From Bacteroidales bacterium (GTDB taxonomy: Bacteria > Bacteroidota > Bacteroidia > Bacteroidales > UBA4417), in the NCBI GenBank assembly GCA_016707705.1, contig JADJHD010000035.1:1-57830 (forward strand): 57,830 nt of DNA, given 5' to 3'. The notes under the pieces are model-generated. The model saw only the letters and a program-made list of their open reading frames with translations, was not told the origin of the DNA and made no database searches. How positions within the stretch are numbered: position 1 is the first letter of the stretch; the number at the start of each line of letters is the position of its first letter. The translations under genes were made by a program, and so were the position numbers. This document shows, in pieces, positions 8,119 through 16,754 of the stretch.

Positions 8119-10110
8119 TTATTTGCTCCTAGTCTTCTGGTTACTTTTTTTTGGTTTAACAGTATTCTTTTCCTGAACCTGCGAGAGAAGATATTTCATT
8201 CTTAGCAGTTCAGCTACACTCCATGCCTGTGAAATGGCACCTGAGGGTTTATGAGGAGGATCTCCATCATACAGTTCGGATATTGTACCGATACCATGTT
8301 CTGACATGACAACCTCAAATTGCTTGTATAGTTTTTCAATGTAAGCCACTCCTGACTTTTCATGAAGTTTAAGATAAGCTTCAGCGAAATGTCCAAGCAG
8401 CCATGGAAACACTGACCCCTGATGATAAGCCATATCTCTTTCAGTCTGATTTCCTGTATACTCAGGCTTATATAGTGGATTCTTAGGTGAAAGTGTTCTG
8501 ATACCGCGAGGGGTAAGTAATTCATTCTGAACTCTGTCGACTACCCCCTTGCATTGTTCCTCATTAAGAGGAGAATAAGGAAGCGAAGCTGCAAAAAGCT
8601 GATTTGGACGAACAGACATATTCCGATGCACACCTTCAACAAAATCAGCAAGGTATTTTTTGTCTTCGAGCCAGAATGTATCAGTAAATGCTGATGGGAT
8701 TCTGTCAGCAATTGATTGCCATTCAGCAACAAAAGCGGTATCACCGGCTTTGGAAGCAAGTTCAATAGCGAACATTATTGCATTGTACCATAGTGCATTC
8801 ACTTCAACTGTAAGCCCCATACGTGGAGTAACAGGTTTTCCGTCAACAACGGCATCCATCCATGTAACGGCTACTCCGGGGATTCCGGCATAAAGTAATC
8901 CATTATCAAGCATATGAATATTGAAGGATGCACCTTTCCTGAAACTGGACAGAATTTCATTTAATACACCTCCGTATTGCTTCCATACATTCTGATCATC
9001 TGAAAATTTAACATACTGTTGAAGTGACCAGAATAACCATAGTGAGGTATCAACGTCATTATACTCGACCCTGTGACCTGTTCCGAAATTCGGAAAAAGA
9101 GGTCCCTGCATTTCTGCAATCAAACAATCAAGAATAGCTTTAAAAGTCTTAAAGTCACCATTAACCAGGGTTAATCCCGGTAGTGAGATAAATGAATCTC
9201 TTGCGACTCGTCCAAACCAAGGAAATCCCGCAATAATCTCCGTTTTCTTTCCTCTCTTAACAATGAATTGCTGGGCAGCGTTTGCCAGACAATGTTCAAA
9301 GCTGTCGCGAGGAACCCTTCTCTTGGACTCAGCGGCAAACATTTTGCCAAGGTTCAAGGGGTTCTCTGTCTCCAGTCCGGCAATAAAATAGATACTTTCT
9401 CCCTTTGCTATTGGAAGTTCGAAATAGCCGGGAGTAAAAAGATCTTCAACATAATCATATCCCCTTGCCCTTTCCCTGGTGTAGGTAAAATTGTAATACC
9501 AATCAGGAACATGCACATAATCAGGATTCTTGGAGAATTGCAGGTGCAAATGGGGATAACCCTGATACATCCTCACCTTGATACCATTTTGAATGGCATC
9601 GTATCTTCTTTCAACATCCTCGTTTGCCTTGCATAGGCTGTGGATATTCCTGTATGCCAGGAATGGCCTGAATTTGAGGAGAGTTGGAGAATTAGCAGAT
9701 ACAAGGGTATACTTGATGATCATTTGGTCAGAGTTGCTGATAAAAAGCATCTCCTTTGTGAGAACAACACCTCCAACGCGATAGGTAATGGTTGGTATCG
9801 GATCGGAGGTAAAATCAGTGATGTATTTATGTCCCTTGGGATTATAAATTCCTCCCTTATAGCGGTGAATTGCAAGATTGAACTCAGTATTCTGCTGAAT
9901 AATTGATTCATCAAGACTTGAAAGCAGGACATGCATCCCTCCGTCAAGCTGTGGCTGGGGTGTAATCAGCAAACCATGATACTTCCTGGTATTGCAACCT
10001 ATAATGGTTGTACTGGAATATGAACCAGCACGATTCGACCTTAACAGTTCACGGGAGAGGGAGTATTCGAGATTTACGAGCTGATTCTTGTCAAATTCAA
10101 TGTAACTCAT
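8119..10110 (-). CDS. Glycogen debranching enzyme (amylo-alpha-1,6-glucosidase, GH133)
   Basis: Hydrolyses alpha-1,6 branch points left after phosphorylase action. 663 aa, in the usual range for the bacterial two-domain form. The N-terminal domain (about 1-270) shows RSNRAGSYSSTTIIGCNTRKYHGLL, broken here by the 20-residue limit as RSNRAGSYSSTTIIG then CNTRKYHGLL. The C-terminal (alpha/alpha)6 barrel shows FPWFGRVARDSFISLPG, YNDVDTSLWLFW, ERDMAYHQGSVFPWLLG and SGAISQAWSVAELLR, the catalytic-domain signatures of GH133. First gene of the minus-strand operon; the 309-base upstream gap carries a TACCTTTG -7-like box at 10160-10167. It pairs functionally with the phosphorylase fusion further downstream. 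Confidence 0.94.
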   Translation of the reverse strand: MSYIEFDKNQLVNLEYSLSRELLRSNRAGSYSSTTIIGCNTRKYHGLLITPQPQLDGGMHVLLSSLDESIIQQNTEFNLAIHRYKGGIYNPKGHKYITDFTSDPIPTITYRVGGVVLTKEMLFISNSDQMIIKYTLVSANSPTLLKFRPFLAYRNIHSLCKANEDVERRYDAIQNGIKVRMYQGYPHLHLQFSKNPDYVHVPDWYYNFTYTRERARGYDYVEDLFTPGYFELPIAKGESIYFIAGLETENPLNLGKMFAAESKRRVPRDSFEHCLANAAQQFIVKRGKKTEIIAGFPWFGRVARDSFISLPGLTLVNGDFKTFKAILDCLIAEMQGPLFPNFGTGHRVEYNDVDTSLWLFWSLQQYVKFSDDQNVWKQYGGVLNEILSSFRKGASFNIHMLDNGLLYAGIPGVAVTWMDAVVDGKPVTPRMGLTVEVNALWYNAIMFAIELASKAGDTAFVAEWQSIADRIPSAFTDTFWLEDKKYLADFVEGVHRNMSVRPNQLFAASLPYSPLNEEQCKGVVDRVQNELLTPRGIRTLSPKNPLYKPEYTGNQTERDMAYHQGSVFPWLLGHFAEAYLKLHEKSGVAYIEKLYKQFEVVMSEHGIGTISELYDGDPPHKPSGAISQAWSVAELLRMKYLLSQVQEKNTVKPKKSNQKTRSK

Positions 10111-10159
10111 AATATATCAATCTTTTAATCCATTAACGAAATTACCCTTAAAAAGTTTG

Positions 10160-10167
10160 CAAAGGTA
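10160..10167 (-). promoter_or_regulatory. -7 element (TACCTTTG) of the glycogen operon
   Basis: Minus-strand TACCTTTG, 50 bases upstream of the debranching enzyme start, in the divergent gap 10111-10419. It fits TAnnTTTG; a -33 TTG is not evident. Confidence 0.4.
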
Positions 10168-10394
10168 TCATATTTTTACCACTTTTTCATCACATCACCT
10201 ACTGCAAACACTATGTTTCTTTATAAAAATAGTTAATTTCTGAATCGGATTGTCAGAATTTCGAATTTTTTCTTGTTTCAGGCTCTCAGTTCTTTTTGCT
10301 GATTTTTCGGATGAAATGGATTCTATTCTTCAAGATCGTGTTAAAGCTGCACAATAATTAGGAATGAATAGCGTAAAGTATTCATTGATAGTCC

Positions 10395-10402
10395 TATTTT
10401 TG
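10395..10402 (+). promoter_or_regulatory. -7 element (TATTTTTG) of the beta-helix lipoprotein gene
   Basis: TATTTTTG ends 17 bases before the ATG at 10420, giving a short leader. The rest of the 309-base divergent gap 10111-10419 holds no gene that I can see. Confidence 0.4.
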
Positions 10403-10419
10403 CAGTCCACAAGCTTTCG

Positions 10420-11652
10420 ATGAAAAAAATCTTCCCGAATACTCTTTCAAAAGGATCTAATGAGCATCAAACTGCTGATGCAGTTGTTTGCGCTCCAATA
10501 GTTGCTTTTTCCAGGAAATTCAGTCTGGCAATCTTTTCTGTATTTTTTATTGCAGGCATCAGCATCCTTTCATTATTTCTTGGAAGTTGCAGCAAGGACC
10601 CCATTAATTCCGATCCGGGATTTAAATTGAGCTTCAGCACTGATACCGTGATGTTTGATACTATATTCTCCTCCATTGGGACAACGACCCGAATGTTTCT
10701 TGTTCACAATACCAGCAATCAACGAATAAAAGTTGACAAGGTAAGATTAGCCCGGGGAAGCAGTTCACCCTTCAGAATCAACATTGATGGAATAGCAGCA
10801 TTTGAAGTGAATAATCTCGAAATTGGAGCGAATGATTCTGCATACATATTTGTAAAAGCTACCATTGACCCACAGGACAGCGATGCTCCATTGATACAGA
10901 CTGATTCAATAGTCTTCATGACAAATGGAAACCAGCAGGATGTTAAGCTGGTGGCCTGGGGACAGGATGCACATTTCTACTCCAATGACACACTCACAGG
11001 AAATATCTTCTTTGGGAATGATAAGCCTCACGTGATATATGGAGATCTGATTATTGATTCACTTGGCACCTTAAATATTGAAGCAGGTGCAAGGCTTTTC
11101 TTTCATAACAACAGCGGATTGCTGATCAGAAATGGGGCCAGGATTGAATCCAGAGGCACGCTTGAAGAACCTGTTCTATTCAGGGGTGACAGGTTGGACC
11201 ATGAGTACGATGAAATCCCCGGACAATGGCTGGGGATTGAAATAGAAGGCCAAAGCAAGGGCAACTATTTTGAATACACCAATATTATTAATGGCAAGTA
11301 TGGAATTGCAGCAGATAGTTCCGATGGCGGTCAGATTATAGCGGTTACCTTATATAACTGTATGATTCACAATATGGTTAATTATGGAATTCTTTCAATT
11401 CACTCGAATATCAAGGCCTTTAACAGCAGAATTACAAACTGTGGAGGCTATGCGGTTGCTATCATGGGAGGAGGAAACAGTGAATTCAGGCATTGTACTA
11501 TTGCTAATTACTGGAGCTTTTCTACTGTTCAGTATCCTTCACTATTGTTAAGCAATTATATTATGTACAACGATGGTTCAAAACGATTTTCCCCCTTGAG
11601 TCATCTTATTTTGGCAATTGCATTATCAGTGGAAGGGAGTTTGAACAAATAG
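10420..11652 (+). CDS. Right-handed beta-helix lipoprotein, N-terminal part (frameshifted)
   Basis: Probable outer-surface lipoprotein of unknown function. An unusually long n-region (about 32 residues) precedes a hydrophobic segment ending LFLGSC, placing the lipidated cysteine at C57. After it comes an immunoglobulin-like stretch with DTVMFDTIFSS and ITNxGxx-type text, then a parallel beta-helix from about residue 195: GNIFFGNDKPHVIYGDL, GARLFFHNNSGLLIRNGA, then RITNCGGYAVAIMGGGNS and HCTIANYW. Reading goes out of frame at the T4C5 run 11587-11595, so the final ~20 residues (FSPLSHLILA...) are not native. One missing base there would restore an ORF to 11951 of about 510 aa. Function is not recognised; similar lipoproteins are common in Bacteroidota. 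Confidence 0.8.
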   Translation: MKKIFPNTLSKGSNEHQTADAVVCAPIVAFSRKFSLAIFSVFFIAGISILSLFLGSCSKDPINSDPGFKLSFSTDTVMFDTIFSSIGTTTRMFLVHNTSNQRIKVDKVRLARGSSSPFRINIDGIAAFEVNNLEIGANDSAYIFVKATIDPQDSDAPLIQTDSIVFMTNGNQQDVKLVAWGQDAHFYSNDTLTGNIFFGNDKPHVIYGDLIIDSLGTLNIEAGARLFFHNNSGLLIRNGARIESRGTLEEPVLFRGDRLDHEYDEIPGQWLGIEIEGQSKGNYFEYTNIINGKYGIAADSSDGGQIIAVTLYNCMIHNMVNYGILSIHSNIKAFNSRITNCGGYAVAIMGGGNSEFRHCTIANYWSFSTVQYPSLLLSNYIMYNDGSKRFSPLSHLILAIALSVEGSLNK

Positions 11653-11951
11653 AAAAGGATAGCACAGGAGGAGCTTCATTCCTCTACAACTTTGATCATT
11701 GTTTGCTTAGAACAGAACTGAATACAGCTAATACATCCCTGTTCAATGCCTGTGTAGTGAACAAGGATGTTAATTTCAAAGACCCATGGAAAGGCTATTT
11801 TGAACTGGATACACTTTCAGCAGCCAAGGATGCGGGATGGTTGAATATAATTGAGTCCTCTTCCTATGACCTGCATAAAGACTTATTGGGCAACCTGAGA
11901 GATCAGGATCTGGCACCTGATCTGGGTTGTTTTGAAAGGAAAGAAGAATAG
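11592..11951 (+). CDS. Right-handed beta-helix lipoprotein, C-terminal part after frameshift
   Basis: Continuation of the gene starting at 10420, read from CCC CTT GAG at 11592: PLESSYFGNCIISGREFEQI, then KDSTGGASFLYNFDHCLLRT. The text keeps the beta-helix style and ends in DQDLAPDLGCFERKEE, a closing motif seen in such helix lipoproteins. It has no good start of its own (a TTG at 11703 is inside the domain), so it is a frameshift fragment and not an independent gene. A terminator follows 122 bases later. Confidence 0.75.
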   Translation, partial: PLESSYFGNCIISGREFEQIEKDSTGGASFLYNFDHCLLRTELNTANTSLFNACVVNKDVNFKDPWKGYFELDTLSAAKDAGWLNIIESSSYDLHKDLLGNLRDQDLAPDLGCFERKEE

Positions 11952-12073
11952 GCAGGTAAAAGGAATCGAACAGAATCTGTATTTGAGATAAAAGTGGATT
12001 CCGCAATTTGGAACTATGTATTCCTTTTGAACGCCTGAACTCAAGAAAGCATTGAAAAACAGGAAATGATAAA

Positions 12074-12107
12074 AAGAAGAAGGCTGCCAATAGGCAGCCT
12101 TCTTCTT
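12074..12107. terminator. Bidirectional terminator between the lipoprotein gene and sucD
   Basis: Perfect 15-bp stem (12074-12088 with 12093-12107), AATA loop, GC-rich core GGCTGCC/GGCAGCC. It is flanked by an A-run on the left and TTCTTCTTATAT on the right, so it can serve the convergent genes on both strands. Confidence 0.85.
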
Positions 12108-12122
12108 ATATATTATCAGAGA

Positions 12123-12995
12123 TTATCCCTTTAACAGTTTTAGCATGGCTGAACCTATGTCAGCAGGTGAATCGACCACAACAATGCCGCATTCGCGCAT
12201 GATTTCCTTCTTGGCTTCTGCTGTATCAGCCTTCCCTCCTACTATAGCACCGGCATGACCCATAGTCCTGCCCTTTGGTGCTGTGGCACCGGCAATAAAG
12301 CCAACCACGGGCTTGGTTCCATGTTCCTTAACATAGTAGGCTGCTTCGGCTTCCATGGTTCCACCAATTTCACCAATCATGACAATACCCTTGGTTTCAG
12401 GATCAGCCATAAAAAGCTCCATTGCGTCCTTGGTAGTAGTGCCAATAATTGGGTCACCACCTATACCGAGAGCGGTTGTTTGTCCGAGTCCAGCTTTCGT
12501 CAGCTGATCTACAGCTTCATAGGTCAGGGTGCCAGAGCGGGATACAATCCCGACAATACCCTTCTGATGAATGAATCCTGGCATGATACCGACCTTAGCT
12601 TCTCCCGGAGTAATAACACCCGGACAGTTGGGACCAACAAGCCTGCAGTCAAGTCCATCAACATATTCTTTTGCCTGAAGCATATCGTTAACAGGAATGC
12701 CTTCAGTAATGCAGACAATAACCTTGATTCCGGCAGCAGCAGCTTCCATAATCGCGTCAGCAGCAAATGCAGGTGGCACAAAAATGATTGAAACATTGGC
12801 TCCGGTAGCGGTAACACCATCCTTAACAGTATTGAACACAGGACGGTTTAAATGCATTTGTCCGCCCTTGCCGGGAGTTACGCCTCCAACAACATTTGAC
12901 CCGTACTCAATCATCTGGGAGGCATGGAAAGTGCCTTCACTTCCGGTAAAACCTTGTACCAGAATACGGGAATCCTTATTGACCAGTATACTCAT
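12123..12995 (-). CDS. sucD: Succinate-CoA ligase, alpha subunit
   Basis: Alpha subunit of succinyl-CoA synthetase: interconverts succinyl-CoA and succinate with ATP or GTP synthesis in the TCA cycle. 290 aa, the normal length. Seen: CoA-binding N-terminal Rossmann domain with GFTGSEGTFHA and GGVTPGKGG, VGPNCPGVITPGE, and the phosphohistidine loop GRTMGHAGAIV with H247 as the phosphorylated histidine. The beta subunit gene (sucC) is not adjacent; the gene stands alone between a terminator and a divergently read gene. Confidence 0.96.
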   Translation of the reverse strand: MSILVNKDSRILVQGFTGSEGTFHASQMIEYGSNVVGGVTPGKGGQMHLNRPVFNTVKDGVTATGANVSIIFVPPAFAADAIMEAAAAGIKVIVCITEGIPVNDMLQAKEYVDGLDCRLVGPNCPGVITPGEAKVGIMPGFIHQKGIVGIVSRSGTLTYEAVDQLTKAGLGQTTALGIGGDPIIGTTTKDAMELFMADPETKGIVMIGEIGGTMEAEAAYYVKEHGTKPVVGFIAGATAPKGRTMGHAGAIVGGKADTAEAKKEIMRECGIVVVDSPADIGSAMLKLLKG

Positions 12996-13149
12996 AAATA
13001 AGAAAATTGGATTTTGGCCAAAGTTAGAAAAAAACTACTCACCCCCTGAGTTTTCAACCTGCTATTTGTTAACAACTCTTCAGGGTAGAATAGGGAATTC
13101 AGGGAACAATTGGTTTTTTTTGCAAAATCATCCTTTTACTTTTGGCTTT

Positions 13150-14379
13150 ATGGGAAAAACCTGGCGCTCGGTCATCACTACTATATGTTTAACTTCCTTC
13201 CTTCTCCTGTCACTTGGCTGCTCTCACCAGGCTCCTGTATCCATTGAGACGGAAAAATGCTTCGACAAGCATTTACTTACTCCTGCTCAGCAGGAAGCAA
13301 TCCGCAAGGAGATTCATGCTGCGGAAAAAGCACAGAAACTGGACACTTTATTTGAGAAAAAGCATAAGCGACAAGGCTTCAATGGTGCCGTGCTTGTTGC
13401 ACAGAAAGGTGTTATTATATACGAGAATGCATTTGGCTTCAGCGATATGCATGAAAAAACACCCCTCACCCTAAATAGCGGTTTTCAGCTTGCCTCCATC
13501 AGCAAAACCTTTACAGGAGTCGCCACACTCATTCTGGTGCAGGAAGGGATAATTCATCTTGAAGATTCAATTCAACAGTTCTTTCCTGAATTCCCTTACC
13601 ACAATATAAGTATCAAGGACTTGCTAAGCCATCGGTCAGGTTTACCAAATTATTTGTATGCCTTTGAAGACAAGAGGAAAGCAAACGGCTCTGCTCCAAC
13701 CAACGACACGGTTGTGGACTGGTTCTGCAAGGCCAATCCAATGATTCCGGCCTATAACAAGCCCGGATGCTTTTTCAGCTATAACAATTCAAACTTCATG
13801 CTTCTTGCTGCCATTATAAGCAAGGTTAGTGGCATGAGTTATCCCGAGTTTCTGAAGCAGCGAATTTTTATTCCCCTCGACATGTTCCATACCTATGTGG
13901 ACACGATTGCACCGGATTCGCTATTGCAGCTAAAAACTACCGGACATCATGGAAACAGGAAGAGAGAAAGGGAATTTTATGATGGAGTATATGGTGACAA
14001 GGGTATTTTCTCCACAGTTGAAGATATGTCACGCTGGTATTTTGGACTAATAAATGAATGCATTCTGAACAAACATTGGTTAAAGGAGGCATTCAGTCCA
14101 AGAAGCTTTGAAAAGAAGAGCCGACATAATTATGGTCTTGGATTCAGGCTTATCACCGAACCTACGGAGATGGAAAAGGTTGAATATGTGTATCATGGCG
14201 GCTGGTGGGCTGGTTATTCCACTATGTTCTGGACTAATCCGGAAAAGGAATATGTCATTATAATGCTTTCAAACAGAAAAAGCAGCAGCGCATATGAGAT
14301 CAAACCTATCCTTGAGATTCTTGATGGCAAAAAGGATACTGATAAAGAAGCAGACGCTGATGCATCCGACACCTTATAG
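13150..14379 (+). CDS. Serine hydrolase lipoprotein, class C beta-lactamase/PBP-like
   Basis: Penicillin-binding-protein-like serine hydrolase (beta-lactamase/transpeptidase fold), 409 aa. The ATG at 13150 is chosen because it starts a lipoprotein signal (hydrophobic LTSFLLLSLGC, lipid Cys C24); an upstream in-frame extension would run antisense through sucD. Catalytic motifs: S116-I-S-K119 in FQLASISKTFTGVA, LLSHRSGLPNY, FFSYNNSNF (Y-x-N-like second motif) and YHGGWWAGY (HGG in place of KTG). HGG-type third motifs are common in esterases and D-Ala-D-Ala peptidase relatives, so true beta-lactamase activity is not implied. Faces the periplasm or cell surface. Not clearly operonic; mnmE follows with its own promoter. 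Confidence 0.85.
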   Translation: MGKTWRSVITTICLTSFLLLSLGCSHQAPVSIETEKCFDKHLLTPAQQEAIRKEIHAAEKAQKLDTLFEKKHKRQGFNGAVLVAQKGVIIYENAFGFSDMHEKTPLTLNSGFQLASISKTFTGVATLILVQEGIIHLEDSIQQFFPEFPYHNISIKDLLSHRSGLPNYLYAFEDKRKANGSAPTNDTVVDWFCKANPMIPAYNKPGCFFSYNNSNFMLLAAIISKVSGMSYPEFLKQRIFIPLDMFHTYVDTIAPDSLLQLKTTGHHGNRKREREFYDGVYGDKGIFSTVEDMSRWYFGLINECILNKHWLKEAFSPRSFEKKSRHNYGLGFRLITEPTEMEKVEYVYHGGWWAGYSTMFWTNPEKEYVIIMLSNRKSSSAYEIKPILEILDGKKDTDKEADADASDTL

Positions 14380-14442
14380 TCTGATTAACTGATAATTCGA
14401 ATCACCTCAACTTCGAAAATCAGAGCAAAGAAGCGTGTTGCC

Positions 14443-14473
14443 TTGAAAAGCGCCTTTTCGCAGCGTATCTTTG
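14443..14473 (+). promoter_or_regulatory. Bacteroidota-type promoter of mnmE
   Basis: TTG at 14443-14445, 20-base spacer, TATCTTTG at 14466-14473: both halves match the TTTG-N(17-23)-TAnnTTTG pattern. It lies 60 bases upstream of the ATG at 14534, which supports that start over a TTG/ATG-like extension at 14471 that overlaps the -7 box. Confidence 0.6.
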
Positions 14474-14533
14474 TTATTAACATTCCAATCAGGAAATGAA
14501 TCCCAAGGCTTTTCTTTCCCAAAATATAGCAAG

Positions 14534-15946
14534 ATGAATATCCTCGAATCCTTTGCCAATTCTCCGGACACAATCTGTGCGCTCTCTACTCCTGCAGGAT
14601 CCGGAGCAATTGCAGTAATCAGGATTTCAGGGGAGAAAACCATTGAACTATGTAACAAATTCTTTCATCCAATAAATAAAAAAGCAGCAGAACAAGGACT
14701 GGATTCACATCACTCCTATCTGGGTAAGTTCATTGATGGAGATGATTGGATTGATGAAGTGATGCTAACCCTGTTTCATGCGCCCAATTCCTATACAGGA
14801 CAGGATGTTGCCGAGATCAGTTGCCATGGATCACTCTACATACAGCAAAGAATCCTTGAATCTCTGCTGCAGGCAGGTGCCAGAATTGCTAAGCCGGGTG
14901 AATTCACTCTCAGGGCTTTTCTGAATGGCAAATTCGACCTTTCGCAAGCTGAAGCTGTTGCTGATTTGATTGATTCAAATTCGAAAGCTGCCCATGATCT
15001 GGCATTGACTCAAATGCGCGGTGGATTTTCCAGTAAGATAAAAGATCTGAGAAGACGTCTTCTGGATCTTGCTTCACTTTTTGAGCTCGAACTTGATTTC
15101 AGCGAGGAGGATGTAGAATTCGCGGACAGATCACAGCTAAAAACCGTCCTTCAGGAACTGGATGAAGAGTTAACCCAGCTGCTGCAGTCATTTGCATTTG
15201 GAAATGTAATTAAGCAAGGCATTCCAGTTGCCATTATAGGTAAGCCAAATGTTGGAAAATCAACTCTGCTCAATGCCCTGCTTAATGAGGAAAGAGCAAT
15301 AGTAAGTGATATTCCGGGTACAACCAGGGATACCATTGAAGACACCCTGACAATCAAGGGATTGAAATTCAGGTTTATTGACACTGCCGGACTACGATCA
15401 CACAGTGAGGATGTAATTGAAAATATTGGTATCGGCAGAACCTATGAAAAGATCAGGGAGGCTTCAGTCATTCTATATGTGTTTGATATTTCAAGCATTA
15501 CTACAGAGGAGATTGATGAGTTGAAGGAAACCTTCCATGAGCACATCAATGACCCTGAGAAGCAATTTATTCTGATCGGAAACAAGACGGACCTGATGCT
15601 TGAAGCTCCGAACCATATTTCTGCATTATTTGATCTGGAGACCATTTTTATTTCTGCAAAAAGAAAGGAAAACGTAAACCTGATTATTGAGAGCCTGCTG
15701 AGGGTTGTGAGATCTGAGGACCTGAAAGACAGAGCCATAGTAAGCAATGCCAGACATTATGAGGCACTGAATAAAACAGTGAAAGCGCTTGAAAACGTCA
15801 GAAACGGCTTGGATTCTGGTCTTCCCACTGATCTGGTCGCCATCGATATGCGTTCAGCCTTGCACTATTTGGGTGAGATCACCGGAGAAGTATCAACAGA
15901 AGAATTGCTGGGTAATATTTTTGGCAAGTTCTGTATTGGGAAGTAG
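14534..15946 (+). CDS. mnmE: tRNA uridine-5-carboxymethylaminomethyl modification GTPase MnmE
   Basis: GTPase that with MnmG installs (c)mnm5 at the wobble U34 of tRNAs. 470 aa from ATG 14534. Seen: N-terminal tetrahydrofolate-binding domain (DTICALSTPAGSGAIAVIRISG, residues 11-32, quoted here as DTICALSTPAGSG then AIAVIRISG), helical domain with GEFTLRAFLNGKFDLSQAEA, G domain with GKPNVGKST (G1), DIPGTTRDT (G2), DTAG (G3) and NKTD (G4), and the C-terminal FCIGK with the catalytic cysteine. An AT-rich accessory region starts immediately after its stop codon. The 3' end of mnmE (trmE) is a known integration site for genomic islands such as SGI1. Confidence 0.96.
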   Translation: MNILESFANSPDTICALSTPAGSGAIAVIRISGEKTIELCNKFFHPINKKAAEQGLDSHHSYLGKFIDGDDWIDEVMLTLFHAPNSYTGQDVAEISCHGSLYIQQRILESLLQAGARIAKPGEFTLRAFLNGKFDLSQAEAVADLIDSNSKAAHDLALTQMRGGFSSKIKDLRRRLLDLASLFELELDFSEEDVEFADRSQLKTVLQELDEELTQLLQSFAFGNVIKQGIPVAIIGKPNVGKSTLLNALLNEERAIVSDIPGTTRDTIEDTLTIKGLKFRFIDTAGLRSHSEDVIENIGIGRTYEKIREASVILYVFDISSITTEEIDELKETFHEHINDPEKQFILIGNKTDLMLEAPNHISALFDLETIFISAKRKENVNLIIESLLRVVRSEDLKDRAIVSNARHYEALNKTVKALENVRNGLDSGLPTDLVAIDMRSALHYLGEITGEVSTEELLGNIFGKFCIGK

Positions 15947-16754
15947 CATAATATATTAACTATATATCACCTAGTCCAGTTTAAAGCTTATAACATTATA
16001 AAAACATTTTTTCTAATCAGGTTTACATGAAATTGCAATCATCAATTTGTAAGTAAAAAGTACCGAATAATTCTCAGAAGGAATCTACCTCGATTGGAGG
16101 CAATTTTCGTTTAATAAATCATAAGTCAGACAACTAATTCTATGAATTAATAACTCATAGCACATATTCATTTGTATGCTCAAGTATAGTTTCGGAATGC
16201 CAGAGGATTCCAGATCATCACTTATTACAAATTAAAAATATGTAGCCAAAGTATTTTTTTTGAGATCCGGATCTTGATCTTTCCAGCAAACTCTTTTGCA
16301 ATCGAACAAAATAGCAGCAAATTAAAATTAAATAAAAAGTAGGGTTTAAATTCCAAAAGGCTTCACCATACTTAGTTGATACAATACATAAAACACTCAA
16401 ATGCTTATAAATATTGGGTTCTATTTCGAAAATATCCATTTCTGGTCTACGAATTAACTAACCTATAACCAATGAAATATAAAAAATAACATAGTCACGA
16501 AAAAAAAATATGACAAACTTGGTACTTTGCTTAAATATTCTAAATTTGTTCATATATAAACCTTTTAGGCAAGATTCCTCAAGCATAGCAACTACTGTTT
16601 TAAACTATTATTTGAAGTGCATTTATTAAAACTATATGCCAGCTACTGAATACCGTTAACCTTGTATCCCTCCGAAAACTTATTTTATAATGTTTGAACC
16701 AATATAATAATATAGCGAACAAAATAAACTAAAACAATCCTAAAACCAAAAACC
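15947..16754. other. 808-base AT-rich intergenic region
   Basis: No convincing gene, tRNA or terminator found. Composition is visibly AT-richer than upstream. A 73-codon minus-strand frame (16218-16439) has no recognisable features. It marks the left edge of the accessory island after mnmE. A small palindrome GATCCGGATC sits near 16263-16272. Confidence 0.6.

Noticed and set aside
11950..12010. tRNA-like GTTCGATTCC on the minus strand
   Set aside because: No pairing T-stem, acceptor stem or anticodon arm around it.
12697..13149. N-terminal extension of the serine hydrolase frame
   Set aside because: Runs antisense through sucD and precedes a good lipoprotein signal at 13150.
14471..14533. 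Earlier start for mnmE
   Set aside because: Overlaps the -7 promoter box and adds 21 residues with no family similarity.
16218..16439. 73-codon minus-strand frame in the gap after mnmE
   Set aside because: No domain text, no neighbours, AT-rich low-information sequence; likely chance.
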